Shown here piece after piece: positions 1-6,180 of a DNA stretch of 9,851 nt (position 1 is the stretch's first letter; the number at the start of each line of letters is the position of its first letter). The stretch is from contig JAGBXL010000154.1 in NCBI GenBank assembly GCA_017629325.1, positions 1 through 9,851 on the forward strand, read 5' to 3'. The translations under genes and the position numbers were made by a program. The notes under the pieces were generated by a model. The model saw only the letters and a program-made list of their open reading frames with translations, was not told where the DNA came from and searched no databases. The stretch comes from Clostridia bacterium. GTDB lineage: Bacteria; Bacillota; Clostridia; UMGS1810.

Positions 1-765
1 GGCGGTGTTACCCATGGTATAACACCTCTTGAAATGTCTACCGCATATTCTTGTATAGCCAACGGAGGAATGTATGTTGAGCCCACATCATACACAAAAA
101 TTTGCACTAAAGACGGCGAGCTTGTTTTTGAAAACAAACCAAAGAAAAACAGAGTATTCTCCGAGGAAACTGCGTTTTTAATGCAGGAGCTTTTAAAAGG
201 CGTTGTAAACTATGGTACAGCGGGCGGAAACAAAATTCAGGGCATGGATACCTGCGGTAAAACAGGAACAACCGATGATAACAAAGATAAATGGTTTATT
301 GGCTTTACCCCCTACTACTGCTCAACCGTATGGGTTGGCTACGACAAACCAAAAGTTATAGGTGCAGGCACAGAGCTTGCAGTTGGAATATGGCGTAAGG
401 TTATGACAGAGGTTCACAAAGAGCTTAAAAATAAGAGCTTTGAAAAACCCGATGGTATTGTAAGAGCAAACATTTGTCCAAGCACAGGAAAATACGCATC
501 AGAGGGCTGCGGTGTAACCGACTATGCCAATAAAAAGTTCTTAACGGGCTATTGCAGAGGCAAGCACCCAAAAACAATGCTGATTTCGGATACGCCCTAT
601 ATTGACCCCGATAAAGAGGTGGAAAGCTCCGCCCAATCACCCGAAGGCGAGGACACAAATGGCGAAAATACCACTACTGCCGCAGATAATAACGGCAGCA
701 CTCCTCCAAAAGACACAAGTGGCGAAAGCAACAATGGAGAAAGCTCAATAAATCCCGCTGCATAA
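1..765 (+). CDS. Class A penicillin-binding protein (PBP1A type), C-terminal part, 5' end outside window
   Basis: Frame 1 is open from the first base to TAA at 763-765, so this is the C-terminal ~254 residues of a longer protein. It begins inside the transpeptidase domain with GGVTHGITPLEMSTAYS, the stretch that follows the active-site region in bifunctional PBPs. The KTG motif of the penicillin-binding fold is at 259-267 (in TCGKTGTTDDNKDKWFIGF), followed by the typical WFIGFTP and VWVGYD strands. A Cys-containing segment (NICPSTGKYASEGC, later YCRGKHP) comes next, then a tail of about 50 residues rich in Ser, Gly, Asn, Glu and Thr, as is common at the end of clostridial PBP1A proteins. The transglycosylase domain and catalytic SxxK and SxN motifs would lie upstream, out of view. 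Family role: polymerising and cross-linking peptidoglycan at the outer face of the membrane. It ends just before a terminator shared with the convergent gene. Confidence 0.92.
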   Translation, partial: GGVTHGITPLEMSTAYSCIANGGMYVEPTSYTKICTKDGELVFENKPKKNRVFSEETAFLMQELLKGVVNYGTAGGNKIQGMDTCGKTGTTDDNKDKWFIGFTPYYCSTVWVGYDKPKVIGAGTELAVGIWRKVMTEVHKELKNKSFEKPDGIVRANICPSTGKYASEGCGVTDYANKKFLTGYCRGKHPKTMLISDTPYIDPDKEVESSAQSPEGEDTNGENTTTAADNNGSTPPKDTSGESNNGESSINPAA

Positions 766-778
766 ATAATCATTATAC

Positions 779-815
779 AAAAAGGAAGACATCTTTTAAA
801 GATATCTTCCTTTTT
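779..815. terminator. Bidirectional intrinsic terminator between convergent genes
   Basis: Stem 784-795 pairs with 799-810 around a 3-nt loop and is flanked by A5 on the left and T5 on the right. Read on the plus strand it follows the PBP gene; on the minus strand it follows the stalk-domain gene. The single non-Watson-Crick position (790/804) is a C-A mismatch in plus-strand RNA but a G-U pair in minus-strand RNA, so the hairpin is slightly better for the minus-strand gene. Confidence 0.8.
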
Positions 816-852
816 AAATTTTCTTTTTAAAATAATTTTTCCAAATAACTTC

Positions 853-1995
853 TTACTCAAAAACCGAAATCATTACAATGTTATATATGTGGCTTACCGA
901 AACACAAAGCACTCTTTCTTCTTTTACCCAATATTTTGAATTACTGAAAGTGTCTATATCAAATTTAAAATCATAGAAAGTCCAGCCTTGTGATTCTATG
1001 TATCTTTCGTAATAGCTTTGGGAAAACATATCGTAGGAATACACATAAAAAGTTTTGCCGCCGCTTGTATATTCTTCTACAAGCTCTGATTTAGTGATTT
1101 TACCATAGTCTATATCGTCATAGGCAGCATCCCTTCCCGATTGACGCTCTTTTTCTTCTTCGGGTACAGAAGGTATATAGCTATCATCTGCAACAATATC
1201 TTTATTATCATTTTTATTTGTAACATCATTTTGAGGCAGATTTTTTGATACAGCAAACTTTCTATATACATCGGGAACAATCTTAATGACAGTGGTTTCG
1301 CCATTTGCCGTGTGTTCAGTTATATCTATGAGCATATCTCCCTTTATATATCCATAGTTTGTTCCGCCCAAAATATACTGCATACTATATGGCTCAAAGC
1401 CAAAATCCTCCTGAAGATAATTAAGATAATCGGAAAGAGAATTTTCACCTGCATAATAGGTATATTCCACTGAACCATCGGATAAAATCGTTTCGGATAC
1501 AAAGCTTGCGTTTTTCACCCACGAAAAATCAGGAACAGGAATTGCAAGCCCTTTAACCCAGCTATATTCATTATCATTTGAAATAACTGCACTCTGGCTG
1601 TTTTCATGGTAGCTTATTTTTTTGCCAAACCCCTCTGCCACATATCTTACAGGAGCAAAGATTCTGCCATTTACCATTTCAACCTGCGAATCCATAAAAT
1701 ATTCAATTCCATTTAAGCTATACTTACTCTCTCCAAGAGTCATAGTTAAGCAAACACCATTTAAACTAGATGTTGCAGATTGCGTTTCATCGCTCCAGCT
1801 TACCTGTGCACCCATAGCCTCGTGTATAGCTCTTACAGGTGCCATTATTCTGCCATTTGAATAATAGGCATTAACATCAAATTCGATATTCTTGCCTTTA
1901 TATAACACCTTAATGGCATTATCACCCGTGCACTCGGCACTAATGCCCGAAAAAATAAACAAAAGAACAAATATAAAAACACTAAACTTTTTCAT
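853..1995 (-). CDS. Secreted copper-amine-oxidase-N-like (stalk domain) protein with duplicated C-terminal module
   Basis: 380 residues. The N-terminus (MKKFSVFIFVLLFIFSGISA) is a classic signal peptide with likely cleavage after A20; C22 is not in a good lipobox (SAEC), so I infer secretion or wall association, not a lipoprotein. Residues 28-138 hold the repeated pattern 'NGRIMAPVRAIHEAMGAQV' and 'NGRIFAPVRYVAEGFGKKI' that marks the copper amine oxidase N-terminal (stalk) family, common in clostridial surface proteins. No amine oxidase catalytic domain is present. Residues ~159-240 and ~299-378 look like two copies of one module (Tyr-rich strand, Y-x2-Y-x7-GF/GW turn, then Y/W-x-K and an Ile/Val-rich end), joined by an Asn/Asp/Glu-rich linker at 250-298. 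The start is supported by GGAG about 10 nt upstream of ATG and its own promoter. The molecular function is unknown; an envelope role is inferred. Confidence 0.85.
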   Translation of the reverse strand: MKKFSVFIFVLLFIFSGISAECTGDNAIKVLYKGKNIEFDVNAYYSNGRIMAPVRAIHEAMGAQVSWSDETQSATSSLNGVCLTMTLGESKYSLNGIEYFMDSQVEMVNGRIFAPVRYVAEGFGKKISYHENSQSAVISNDNEYSWVKGLAIPVPDFSWVKNASFVSETILSDGSVEYTYYAGENSLSDYLNYLQEDFGFEPYSMQYILGGTNYGYIKGDMLIDITEHTANGETTVIKIVPDVYRKFAVSKNLPQNDVTNKNDNKDIVADDSYIPSVPEEEKERQSGRDAAYDDIDYGKITKSELVEEYTSGGKTFYVYSYDMFSQSYYERYIESQGWTFYDFKFDIDTFSNSKYWVKEERVLCVSVSHIYNIVMISVFE

Positions 1996-2031
1996 TTATA
2001 TGCAACTCCGTTTTTTTCTTTAACAAAGCTA

Positions 2032-2061
2032 ATTTTATCACATAAAAAAGGAGCTTGTCAA
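2032..2061 (-). promoter_or_regulatory. Sigma-A-type promoter for the stalk-domain gene
   Basis: On the minus strand TTGACA (2061-2056) is followed after 18 nt by TAAAAT (2037-2032), about 36 nt upstream of the ATG at 1995. This gives the stalk-domain gene its own promoter, separate from the upstream phage-like operon. Confidence 0.7.
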
Positions 2062-2099
2062 TGCTGCATGGTGGAGCTACATATTTTTGAAAAATAAAA

Positions 2100-2288
2100 C
2101 TAGTCGTCGTATTTTTTCAGTTGTTCAGTGTAAAGCTTGCATATTTTATAGTTCCAGCTTGCACAGTGATTTTTAAGCCACTCATTACGGCCATATCTAT
2201 TGGGAAACTCAATATTTCGGTTTTCACAATGAAGCACACCGTTTTTTTCATATTCGTAAAAGGGGCATATTAAATAATCTATTCCCAT
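2100..2288 (-). CDS. Small Cys-rich hypothetical protein (62 aa)
   Basis: 62 residues with C8, H20-C21, H41-C42 and C50 spaced as a plausible single metal site (ICPFYEYEK near the start, CASWNYKIC near the end). I do not recognise a named family, but short Cys/aromatic-rich proteins of this form are frequent in clostridial phage and conjugative-element regions. It starts 13 nt after the stop of the zinc-finger gene. The upstream AGGGGGTAGG is a poor, G-rich match to a ribosome binding site, so expression may depend on translation of the gene before it. It is the last gene of the minus-strand operon that diverges from the S24 repressor. No GC-rich terminator is visible after its TAG stop. Metal binding is inferred from Cys spacing only. 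Confidence 0.65.
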   Translation of the reverse strand: MGIDYLICPFYEYEKNGVLHCENRNIEFPNRYGRNEWLKNHCASWNYKICKLYTEQLKKYDD

Positions 2289-2301
2289 ATTAACCTACCC
2301 C

Positions 2302-2643
2302 CTACTGTATTTTTTTCAGGCTTACATATCTGCCGTATGTAAGACCTTCTTTTTTAGATTCTCTGGCAACATCGTTTATGGTAATTTTAACGGGGATTTT
2401 TGTTACCTTCATTTGTATTTTGCCAAGCTTACTCATATAAGTGTGTTGACAGTTAAAATTACAGAACTTCTTTTTACGTTTTGCCGTAAAAACTTGTCCG
2501 CACCACTGACACAGGCATTTTTCGGGTTTGTTCCGACGCCTTTTTAAAGCAAGTTCAGCACATTTTTTAGTGCAATATTTGCGAGAATTTATATTGCTTG
2601 GAAATTCACTGCTGCAATATGGACAAATTTTTATTTGTATCAT
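2302..2643 (-). CDS. Phage-type double zinc-finger protein (113 aa)
   Basis: 113 residues from the ATG at 2643, chosen because AGGAGG lies 5 nt upstream; a longer reading from 2700 adds 19 residues with no good ribosome site and overlaps the 33-codon gene. Two CxxC...CxxxC fingers are visible: C7-x2-C10 with C24-x3-C28, and C45-x2-C48 with C61-x3-C65, each likely binding one zinc. A basic stretch (LKRRRNKP) sits between them, and KRKKKF lies inside the second finger. The C-terminus (INDVARESKKEGLTYGRYVS) resembles the short helical tail 'A-x-E-G-L-S/T-Y-G-x-Y-V' found on many small phage and integrative-element proteins of Clostridia. DNA or RNA binding is inferred from the fingers and basic residues. 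It lies between the membrane peptide and the Cys-rich gene in one operon. Confidence 0.75.
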   Translation of the reverse strand: MIQIKICPYCSSEFPSNINSRKYCTKKCAELALKRRRNKPEKCLCQWCGQVFTAKRKKKFCNFNCQHTYMSKLGKIQMKVTKIPVKITINDVARESKKEGLTYGRYVSLKKIQ

Positions 2644-2651
2644 TATACCTC

Positions 2652-2753
2652 CTAAAATCCTGCCTCTATAAAGCACCCAATAACATACATACCTATGCAA
2701 AGGGCAAAGAGGACCTTGTCGCTACTCATAAATTGATTAACTTTTTGTTTCAT
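2652..2753 (-). CDS. 33-residue predicted membrane peptide, first gene of the divergent operon
   Basis: A short frame of 34 codons including TAG. The N-terminal 13 residues are polar and basic (MKQKVNQFMSSDK); residues 14-33 (VLFALCIGMYVIGCFIEAGF) form one hydrophobic segment long enough to span the membrane. It has its own ribosome binding site (AAAGGAAG, about 8 nt before ATG). It lies directly downstream of a near-consensus promoter, and its TAG stop overlaps the AGGAGG of the zinc-finger gene, a typical arrangement for translational coupling. These features support a real gene despite its size. Function unknown; small phage membrane proteins and small toxins share this shape, but nothing here decides between them. 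Confidence 0.6.
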   Translation of the reverse strand: MKQKVNQFMSSDKVLFALCIGMYVIGCFIEAGF

Positions 2754-2818
2754 AAAAGACACTTCCTTTCATTCCGCACAATGATATCGACACACAATGT
2801 TTCGCTATCGACACATTT

Positions 2819-2847
2819 ATATTAGCACGAATTTGTGTCTTTGTCAA
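2819..2847 (-). promoter_or_regulatory. Promoter of the phage-like minus-strand operon
   Basis: On the minus strand a perfect TTGACA (2847-2842) is followed after exactly 17 nt by TAATAT (2824-2819). Transcription should start near 2812 and run into the 33-codon gene at 2753. The -35 box sits inside an operator-like palindrome, and another lies over the expected start site, as expected for strong repression by the divergent S24 protein. Confidence 0.8.
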
Positions 2848-2866
2848 CACATTTTTTAAAATTTTC

Positions 2867-2895
2867 TTGATTTTTTTAAAATAATGTGTTACAAT
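2867..2895 (+). promoter_or_regulatory. Promoter of the S24 repressor gene
   Basis: TTGATT (2867-2872), 17-nt spacer, TACAAT (2890-2895). The -10 lies within the TGT-N12-ACA site at 2885-2902, which suggests autoregulation. The leader before the chosen start is about 30 nt. Confidence 0.7.
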
Positions 2896-2931
2896 AGCTA
2901 CATAAGGAGTTAAAAAGAAAGGATGAAACCC

Positions 2932-3570
2932 ATGAAAACTCTCGGCGAAAGAATTCGCGACCTCAGAAAGCAGGCAGGTTACACCCAGAATGAGTTTATT
3001 GATATATTAAAAAAGGAATATAATTTAAAAGCAGACAGAGTGATGCTCAGCAAATGGGAATGTTCAAAACAGTGCCCTCATATAGAAACTCTAAAATGTA
3101 TTGCAAATGCTTTGGGAGTTTCTCTTGATTATTTAAACGGGATTGAAGAAAAACCAAAAGCAAAAATCAAAAATATAAGCGAACTTCACGAAACGCAAAT
3201 GCCAATGTATGGAAAAATTGCCTGCGGCTCGCCTATTGAATGTAACACCGATTTTGATATTGAAACCTTAAGCGGAAATATTGTAAACGGCGATTTTTGC
3301 GTTGTTGCCAAAGGCGACAGTATGATAAACGCCAGAATATTTGAAGGCGACATTGTTACAATAAGACGGCAGAGCATTGTTGAAAACGGTGAAATCGCCG
3401 CAGTTGTTATTGGCGATGAAGCAACACTAAAAAGAGTTTACTATATAGAAAACGGGATTATGCTTGTGCCCGAAAACCCCGCATATAAACCCATGGTCTT
3501 TACGGGAGAAGAATGTGCAAATGTTGTTGTTCTGGGGAAAGCAGTATCTATGCAGACCAAGCTCAATTAA
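2932..3570 (+). CDS. XRE-family HTH / S24 peptidase (LexA/CI-like) transcriptional repressor
   Basis: 212 residues from ATG 2932, preceded by AAGGA at 8 nt; an in-frame ATG at 2923 would add MKP but is badly spaced. Residues ~4-68 are an XRE helix-turn-helix (LGERIRDLRKQAGYTQ...VMLSKWE...IETLKCIANALGVSLDYL). Residues ~93-205 are an S24 serine peptidase domain: Cys98-Gly99 (IACGSP) is the expected self-cleavage bond, Ser130 (AKGDSM) the nucleophile and Lys167 (ATLKR) the general base. All three elements are intact, so the protein should undergo RecA-stimulated autocleavage as LexA, CI and UmuD do (family knowledge). It diverges from a three-gene operon of small proteins, across a gap with operator-like repeats, and most likely represses that operon until DNA damage. 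It differs from housekeeping LexA in having an XRE, not a winged, DNA-binding domain. Confidence 0.9.
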   Translation: MKTLGERIRDLRKQAGYTQNEFIDILKKEYNLKADRVMLSKWECSKQCPHIETLKCIANALGVSLDYLNGIEEKPKAKIKNISELHETQMPMYGKIACGSPIECNTDFDIETLSGNIVNGDFCVVAKGDSMINARIFEGDIVTIRRQSIVENGEIAAVVIGDEATLKRVYYIENGIMLVPENPAYKPMVFTGEECANVVVLGKAVSMQTKLN

Positions 3571-3624
3571 AAGTGTTAACTTCTTTGCACCCAGGCACCA
3601 AATAATTCAGAAATTATAAATTAT

Positions 3625-3645
3625 AAAAAAGCAGGCTGAGCCTGC
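3625..3645 (-). terminator. Short GC-rich hairpin with T6 on the minus strand
   Basis: GCAGGC (3631-3636), loop TGA, GCCTGC (3640-3645). On the minus strand it is followed directly by six T (3630-3625). It lies beyond the stronger terminator at 3716-3755, so it may be a second stop for the ABC operon or the end of a small transcript covering 3722-3625. Confidence 0.6.
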
Positions 3646-3703
3646 ACATGAAAGCGAGCTTGTTATGATATACATCTCATCTCGCGAATTTAAAAAACGC
3701 AAA

Positions 3704-3722
3704 TTCCTATACAGTAAAAAAA
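3704..3722. repeat. 19-bp sequence repeated inverted at 7264-7282
   Basis: Read on the minus strand this is TTTTTTTACTGTATAGGAA, identical to 7264-7282 on the plus strand. The A7/T7 part doubles as the T-tract of the adjacent terminator. The neighbouring sequence to 3625 also contains inverted pairs: 3654-3658 with 3681-3685, and the GC hairpin at 3631-3645. Confidence 0.6.
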
Positions 3723-3755
3723 CAGTTGAAGCCAATATGCTTCAACTGTTTTAAT
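3716..3755. terminator. Strong intrinsic terminator of the ABC transporter operon
   Basis: A perfect 14-bp stem, 3719-3732 with 3739-3752, loop CAATAT. On the minus strand it follows the ATPase stop at once and ends in T7. On the plus strand it is followed by TTTTAATTTTT and can also stop transcripts from the S24 repressor gene. Confidence 0.85.
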
Positions 3756-3757
3756 TT

Positions 3758-4501
3758 TTATAGTATGCTTTGTAAAAACTGCTTGGTTCTTGGGCTTTTT
3801 GGATTTGTGAAAATATCTTCGGGTAAGCCCTCTTCTTCTATTGCACCGTCGCACATAAAAATCACTCTGTCGGCAACCTCTTTTGCAAAGCCCATTTCGT
3901 GAGTTACAACAACCATTGTCATACCCTCGCCCGCAAGCTGTTTCATAACATCTAAAACCTCGCCTACCATTTCGGGATCGAGTGCAGATGTGGGTTCATC
4001 AAAAAGCATAACATCGGGATTCATTGCAAGAGCTCTTACAATGGCAACTCGTTGCTTCTGACCGCCTGAAAGCTGCGAAGGATACGCACCTGCTCTATCC
4101 TTAAGACCAACTCTTTCAAGAAGATTAAGTGCTTTTTCTTCTGCCTCTTCTTTTGAAAGCTTTAAAAGTTTTATTGGTGCCAAGGTCATATTCTGGAGCA
4201 CAGTTTTATGGGGGAACAAATTAAACTGCTGAAAAACCATACCCATTTTACGACGCATAAGATTTATATCGGTTTTGGGAGCTGTTATCTCTTTGCCATC
4301 AAATATTATAGAGCCTTTATCTGGTTTTTCCAAAAGATTTAAAGAACGCAGAAAGGTTGATTTCCCACTTCCTGATGGTCCTATAACAACAACCACTTCG
4401 CCCTTTTTTATTTGGGCGGAAACTTTATTAAGAGCAACGATCTTACCGCCCATATACTGTTTGCTCAGTTCTTGTGTTTTTATAAGATAATTATCGCTCA
4501 C
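3758..4501 (-). CDS. Polar amino acid ABC transporter ATP-binding protein (GlnQ-like)
   Basis: 247 residues, the usual length for this family. Walker A GPSGSGKS at 41-48, Q-loop around 91-92 (VFQQFNLFPH), signature LSGGQ at 144-148, Walker B VMLFDEP at 164-170 with catalytic Glu169, D-loop SALD at 172-175 and switch His201 (VVTHEM). It couples ATP hydrolysis to amino acid import at the inner face of the membrane, together with the permease and lipoprotein encoded just upstream. The start codon is GTG (4501-4499) and overlaps the end of the permease gene by 11 bp, so the two are translationally coupled; GGAG lies about 11 nt upstream inside the permease frame. Substrate cannot be read from the ATPase. 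It is the last gene of the operon. Confidence 0.95.
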   Translation of the reverse strand: MSDNYLIKTQELSKQYMGGKIVALNKVSAQIKKGEVVVVIGPSGSGKSTFLRSLNLLEKPDKGSIIFDGKEITAPKTDINLMRRKMGMVFQQFNLFPHKTVLQNMTLAPIKLLKLSKEEAEEKALNLLERVGLKDRAGAYPSQLSGGQKQRVAIVRALAMNPDVMLFDEPTSALDPEMVGEVLDVMKQLAGEGMTMVVVTHEMGFAKEVADRVIFMCDGAIEEEGLPEDIFTNPKSPRTKQFLQSIL

Positions 4502-5186
4502 TCTTTCTTAGTCTCCTTTCAAGTATATTTAAAAGCTTTGTCATAAATAAAACCATTGCAAGATATATTATTGCAACAAGAAGTATGGGATTAATCTGAT
4601 CATATGTAGTATTTTTTATCTGATTTCCCGCTTTAGTAAGGTCTATTACTGCAACATAACCTGCAACAGATGTTTCTTTTAAAAGTGCAATCATTTCATT
4701 GCCTATGGCAGGAAGTATGTTTTTAAACGCTTGGGGTAGTATTATAAACCACATTGTTTTTGCTTGTGAGAATCCAAGACTTCTACCAGCTTCCATTTGC
4801 CCTTTATCAATTGCAAGTATGCCCGATCTTATTGTTTCGGCAACATAAGCACCCGAATTAATACCAAAAGTAAGGGTTGCAACCCATGTGCCATCTTCTG
4901 CTGACACAAAAACGATAAAAAACATTATAAGAAGCTGAACAACAACAGGTGTTCCGCGTATTACAGTTAAATATATATTACATAACACATCAAATATTTT
5001 AAACTTTTTATTATTCTCGCAAAAAACCTTTACAATAGCAACAAAGGTTCCTATCACAACACCTATAAGCAAAGCTCCAAGTGTAATTTCAATTGTTTTT
5101 ATAAGTCCTTCAACAAGTGTCATATAACGGTTTGAAACTATGAATGTGTTATACAAAGTATCAAGCCATTTATTAAACCAATCCAT
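4491..5186 (-). CDS. Polar amino acid ABC transporter permease (GlnP/HisM type)
   Basis: 231 residues from ATG 5186, chosen because AAAGGAG lies about 6 nt upstream; an in-frame start at 5225 lacks this and adds 13 polar residues. Several hydrophobic membrane spans are visible. The EAA loop that contacts the ATPase is at about 129-154 (GQMEAGRSLGFSQAKTMWFI), ending in ILPQAF. The motif RGTPVVVQLL at 78-87 is typical of the His/Glu/Gln/Arg permease group. Family role: homodimeric channel for amino acid uptake. It overlaps the ATPase start and lies 78 nt after the binding-protein stop, across a hairpin that probably lowers its expression relative to the lipoprotein. Confidence 0.93.
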   Translation of the reverse strand: MDWFNKWLDTLYNTFIVSNRYMTLVEGLIKTIEITLGALLIGVVIGTFVAIVKVFCENNKKFKIFDVLCNIYLTVIRGTPVVVQLLIMFFIVFVSAEDGTWVATLTFGINSGAYVAETIRSGILAIDKGQMEAGRSLGFSQAKTMWFIILPQAFKNILPAIGNEMIALLKETSVAGYVAVIDLTKAGNQIKNTTYDQINPILLVAIIYLAMVLFMTKLLNILERRLRKSER

Positions 5187-5221
5187 TATGTTCTCCTTTC
5201 TTTTGTAAACTTCATCTAAGC

Positions 5222-5259
5222 ACAAATTAAGCGGTACTTACGCACCGCCTAAAATTTGT
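5222..5259 (-). promoter_or_regulatory. Intercistronic hairpin after the binding-protein gene
   Basis: Outer stem 5222-5228 (ACAAATT) with 5253-5259 (AATTTGT), inner stem GCGGT (5231-5235) with ACCGC (5244-5248). No T-run follows on the minus strand, so it is more likely an RNA-stabilising or attenuating structure than a full terminator. Such structures commonly keep binding-protein mRNA above permease mRNA. Confidence 0.55.
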
Positions 5260-5264
5260 ATTAC

Positions 5265-6017
5265 TTATTCAGCATCATATGGAAGTTCATATTTTTCAAA
5301 GATTTCAGCAAGTTTGCCTTCTTCTTTGAGTTCTTTTAAAGCACCGTTAATTTCTTCTGTTAATTCGTCATTACCTTTTTCAAGTGCTATTGCATAAGCT
5401 TCCTGAGTGAGTGCTTCTTCAAGAACAACTGTTTTTCCTTCCTGTTTTTCAGAAAGTGCTCTAGCTACTGCATCATCAATAACAACTGCATCTACTTTAC
5501 CGGCAGTAAGAGCTGATATAGCCTCTGCACCTGTTTTATAGGACTGAACATCATACTTATTGTCTAAAAGATATCCTTCGCCAGTTGTTCCTTCCTGACA
5601 TGAAACTTTTTTGCCTTCTAAATCTTTTGCAGCTGCAATCTCGCTGTCTGCCATTACAATGATTGCCTGAGATGCTGTGTAGTATTCATCTGTGAAGTTC
5701 ATATTCTTTTTTCTGTCTTCATTTGCTGTGATACCTGCAACAGCCATATCATACTTACCTGTTGCTGCACCTGTGAGAGCTGCATCAAAATCGATATTTA
5801 CAATTTCGAGTTCTTTGTCGAGTTTCTCAGCAATTGCCTGAGCAATTTCAACATCGGCACCAACTATTTCACCATCTTCAATATATTCAAAAGGTGGGAA
5901 TTCAGCATTAGTTGCCATTTTAAGAACTTTGTCATCCTTACCGCCACATGCTGCCAAGCAACATACTGTCATAACAAGAACAAGTAATAATGATGTGATT
6001 TTTAAAAACTTTTTCAT
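5265..6017 (-). CDS. Amino acid ABC transporter substrate-binding lipoprotein (SBP family 3)
   Basis: 250 residues from ATG 6017, which has GGAGGAG about 7 nt upstream; a longer start at 6032 adds MEEIK and would sit on that ribosome site. Lipoprotein signal: basic MKKFLK, hydrophobic core, lipobox LAAC with Cys24 as lipidation site. The mature part is a family 3 solute-binding protein: ATNAEFPPFEYIEDG near 35-49, GADVEIAQAIAEKL at 53-66, AGITANEDR at 94-102 where the Arg typically holds the substrate carboxylate, QEGTTGE at 141-147, and VDAVVIDDAVA at 175-185 where Asp typically binds the alpha-amino group. It captures a polar amino acid outside the membrane and delivers it to the permease. 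The exact substrate (Gln, Glu, Arg, cystine and others are possible) is not decidable by eye. Confidence 0.94.
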   Translation of the reverse strand: MKKFLKITSLLLVLVMTVCCLAACGGKDDKVLKMATNAEFPPFEYIEDGEIVGADVEIAQAIAEKLDKELEIVNIDFDAALTGAATGKYDMAVAGITANEDRKKNMNFTDEYYTASQAIIVMADSEIAAAKDLEGKKVSCQEGTTGEGYLLDNKYDVQSYKTGAEAISALTAGKVDAVVIDDAVARALSEKQEGKTVVLEEALTQEAYAIALEKGNDELTEEINGALKELKEEGKLAEIFEKYELPYDAE

Positions 6018-6038
6018 TTTAATCTCCTCCAATTTTAT

Positions 6039-6059
6039 AAAAGACGGGTTCCGCCTTTT
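6039..6059 (-). promoter_or_regulatory. Hairpin in the 5' leader of the ABC operon
   Basis: On the minus strand AAAAGGCGG (6059-6051) pairs with CCGTCTTTT (6047-6039), 9 bp with one G-U, 3-nt loop. It lies between the expected start site near 6066 and the ribosome site. Only four T end it, so it could be a weak attenuator or a 5' stabiliser. No known riboswitch fits in this ~50-nt leader. Confidence 0.4.
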
Positions 6060-6072
6060 CTATTGTAGGTAA

Positions 6073-6102
6073 AGTTTATCACACCAAACAGGTAACTGTC
6101 AA
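6073..6102 (-). promoter_or_regulatory. Sigma-A-type promoter of the amino acid ABC operon
   Basis: On the minus strand TTGACA (6102-6097), 18-nt spacer, TAAACT (6078-6073), about 56 nt upstream of the binding-protein ATG. Confidence 0.7.
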
Positions 6103-6180
6103 TATAAAAAGGATACTTTGTTTAATTTTTGGTAAGTTTTACGTATAAATATTCATATTTTTAAGTATTTATTCACATAC

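Larger units (their letters stand above)
2777..2902. promoter_or_regulatory. Operator array between repressor and operon
   Basis: Three 18-bp imperfect palindromes of form TGT-N12-ACA are visible. One is at 2834-2851 (over the minus-strand -35). One is at 2798-2815 (over the expected minus-strand start site, with 7 of 9 half-site positions symmetric). The third is at 2885-2902 (over the plus-strand -10, weaker symmetry). A further half-site, TGTGTCGATA on the minus strand at 2794-2785, repeats the 2815-2806 half-site exactly at 21-bp spacing, about two helical turns. Placement over both promoters suggests repression of the operon and autorepression, inferred from position. Confidence 0.65.

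Noticed and set aside
2598..2825. 75-codon plus-strand open frame through the zinc-finger and membrane-peptide genes
   Set aside because: It overlaps two minus-strand genes with good ribosome sites and a strong promoter; its own start lacks a ribosome site.
2051..3663. GAGCTTGT at 2051-2058 and 3656-3663 as attachment-site repeats flanking the phage-like module
   Set aside because: Only 8 bp, not at the module edges in a consistent way, and no integrase is nearby; likely chance.
3758..6017. Assigning the ABC importer to a single amino acid
   Set aside because: Family 3 binding proteins for Gln, Arg, cystine and others cannot be separated by visible motifs alone.
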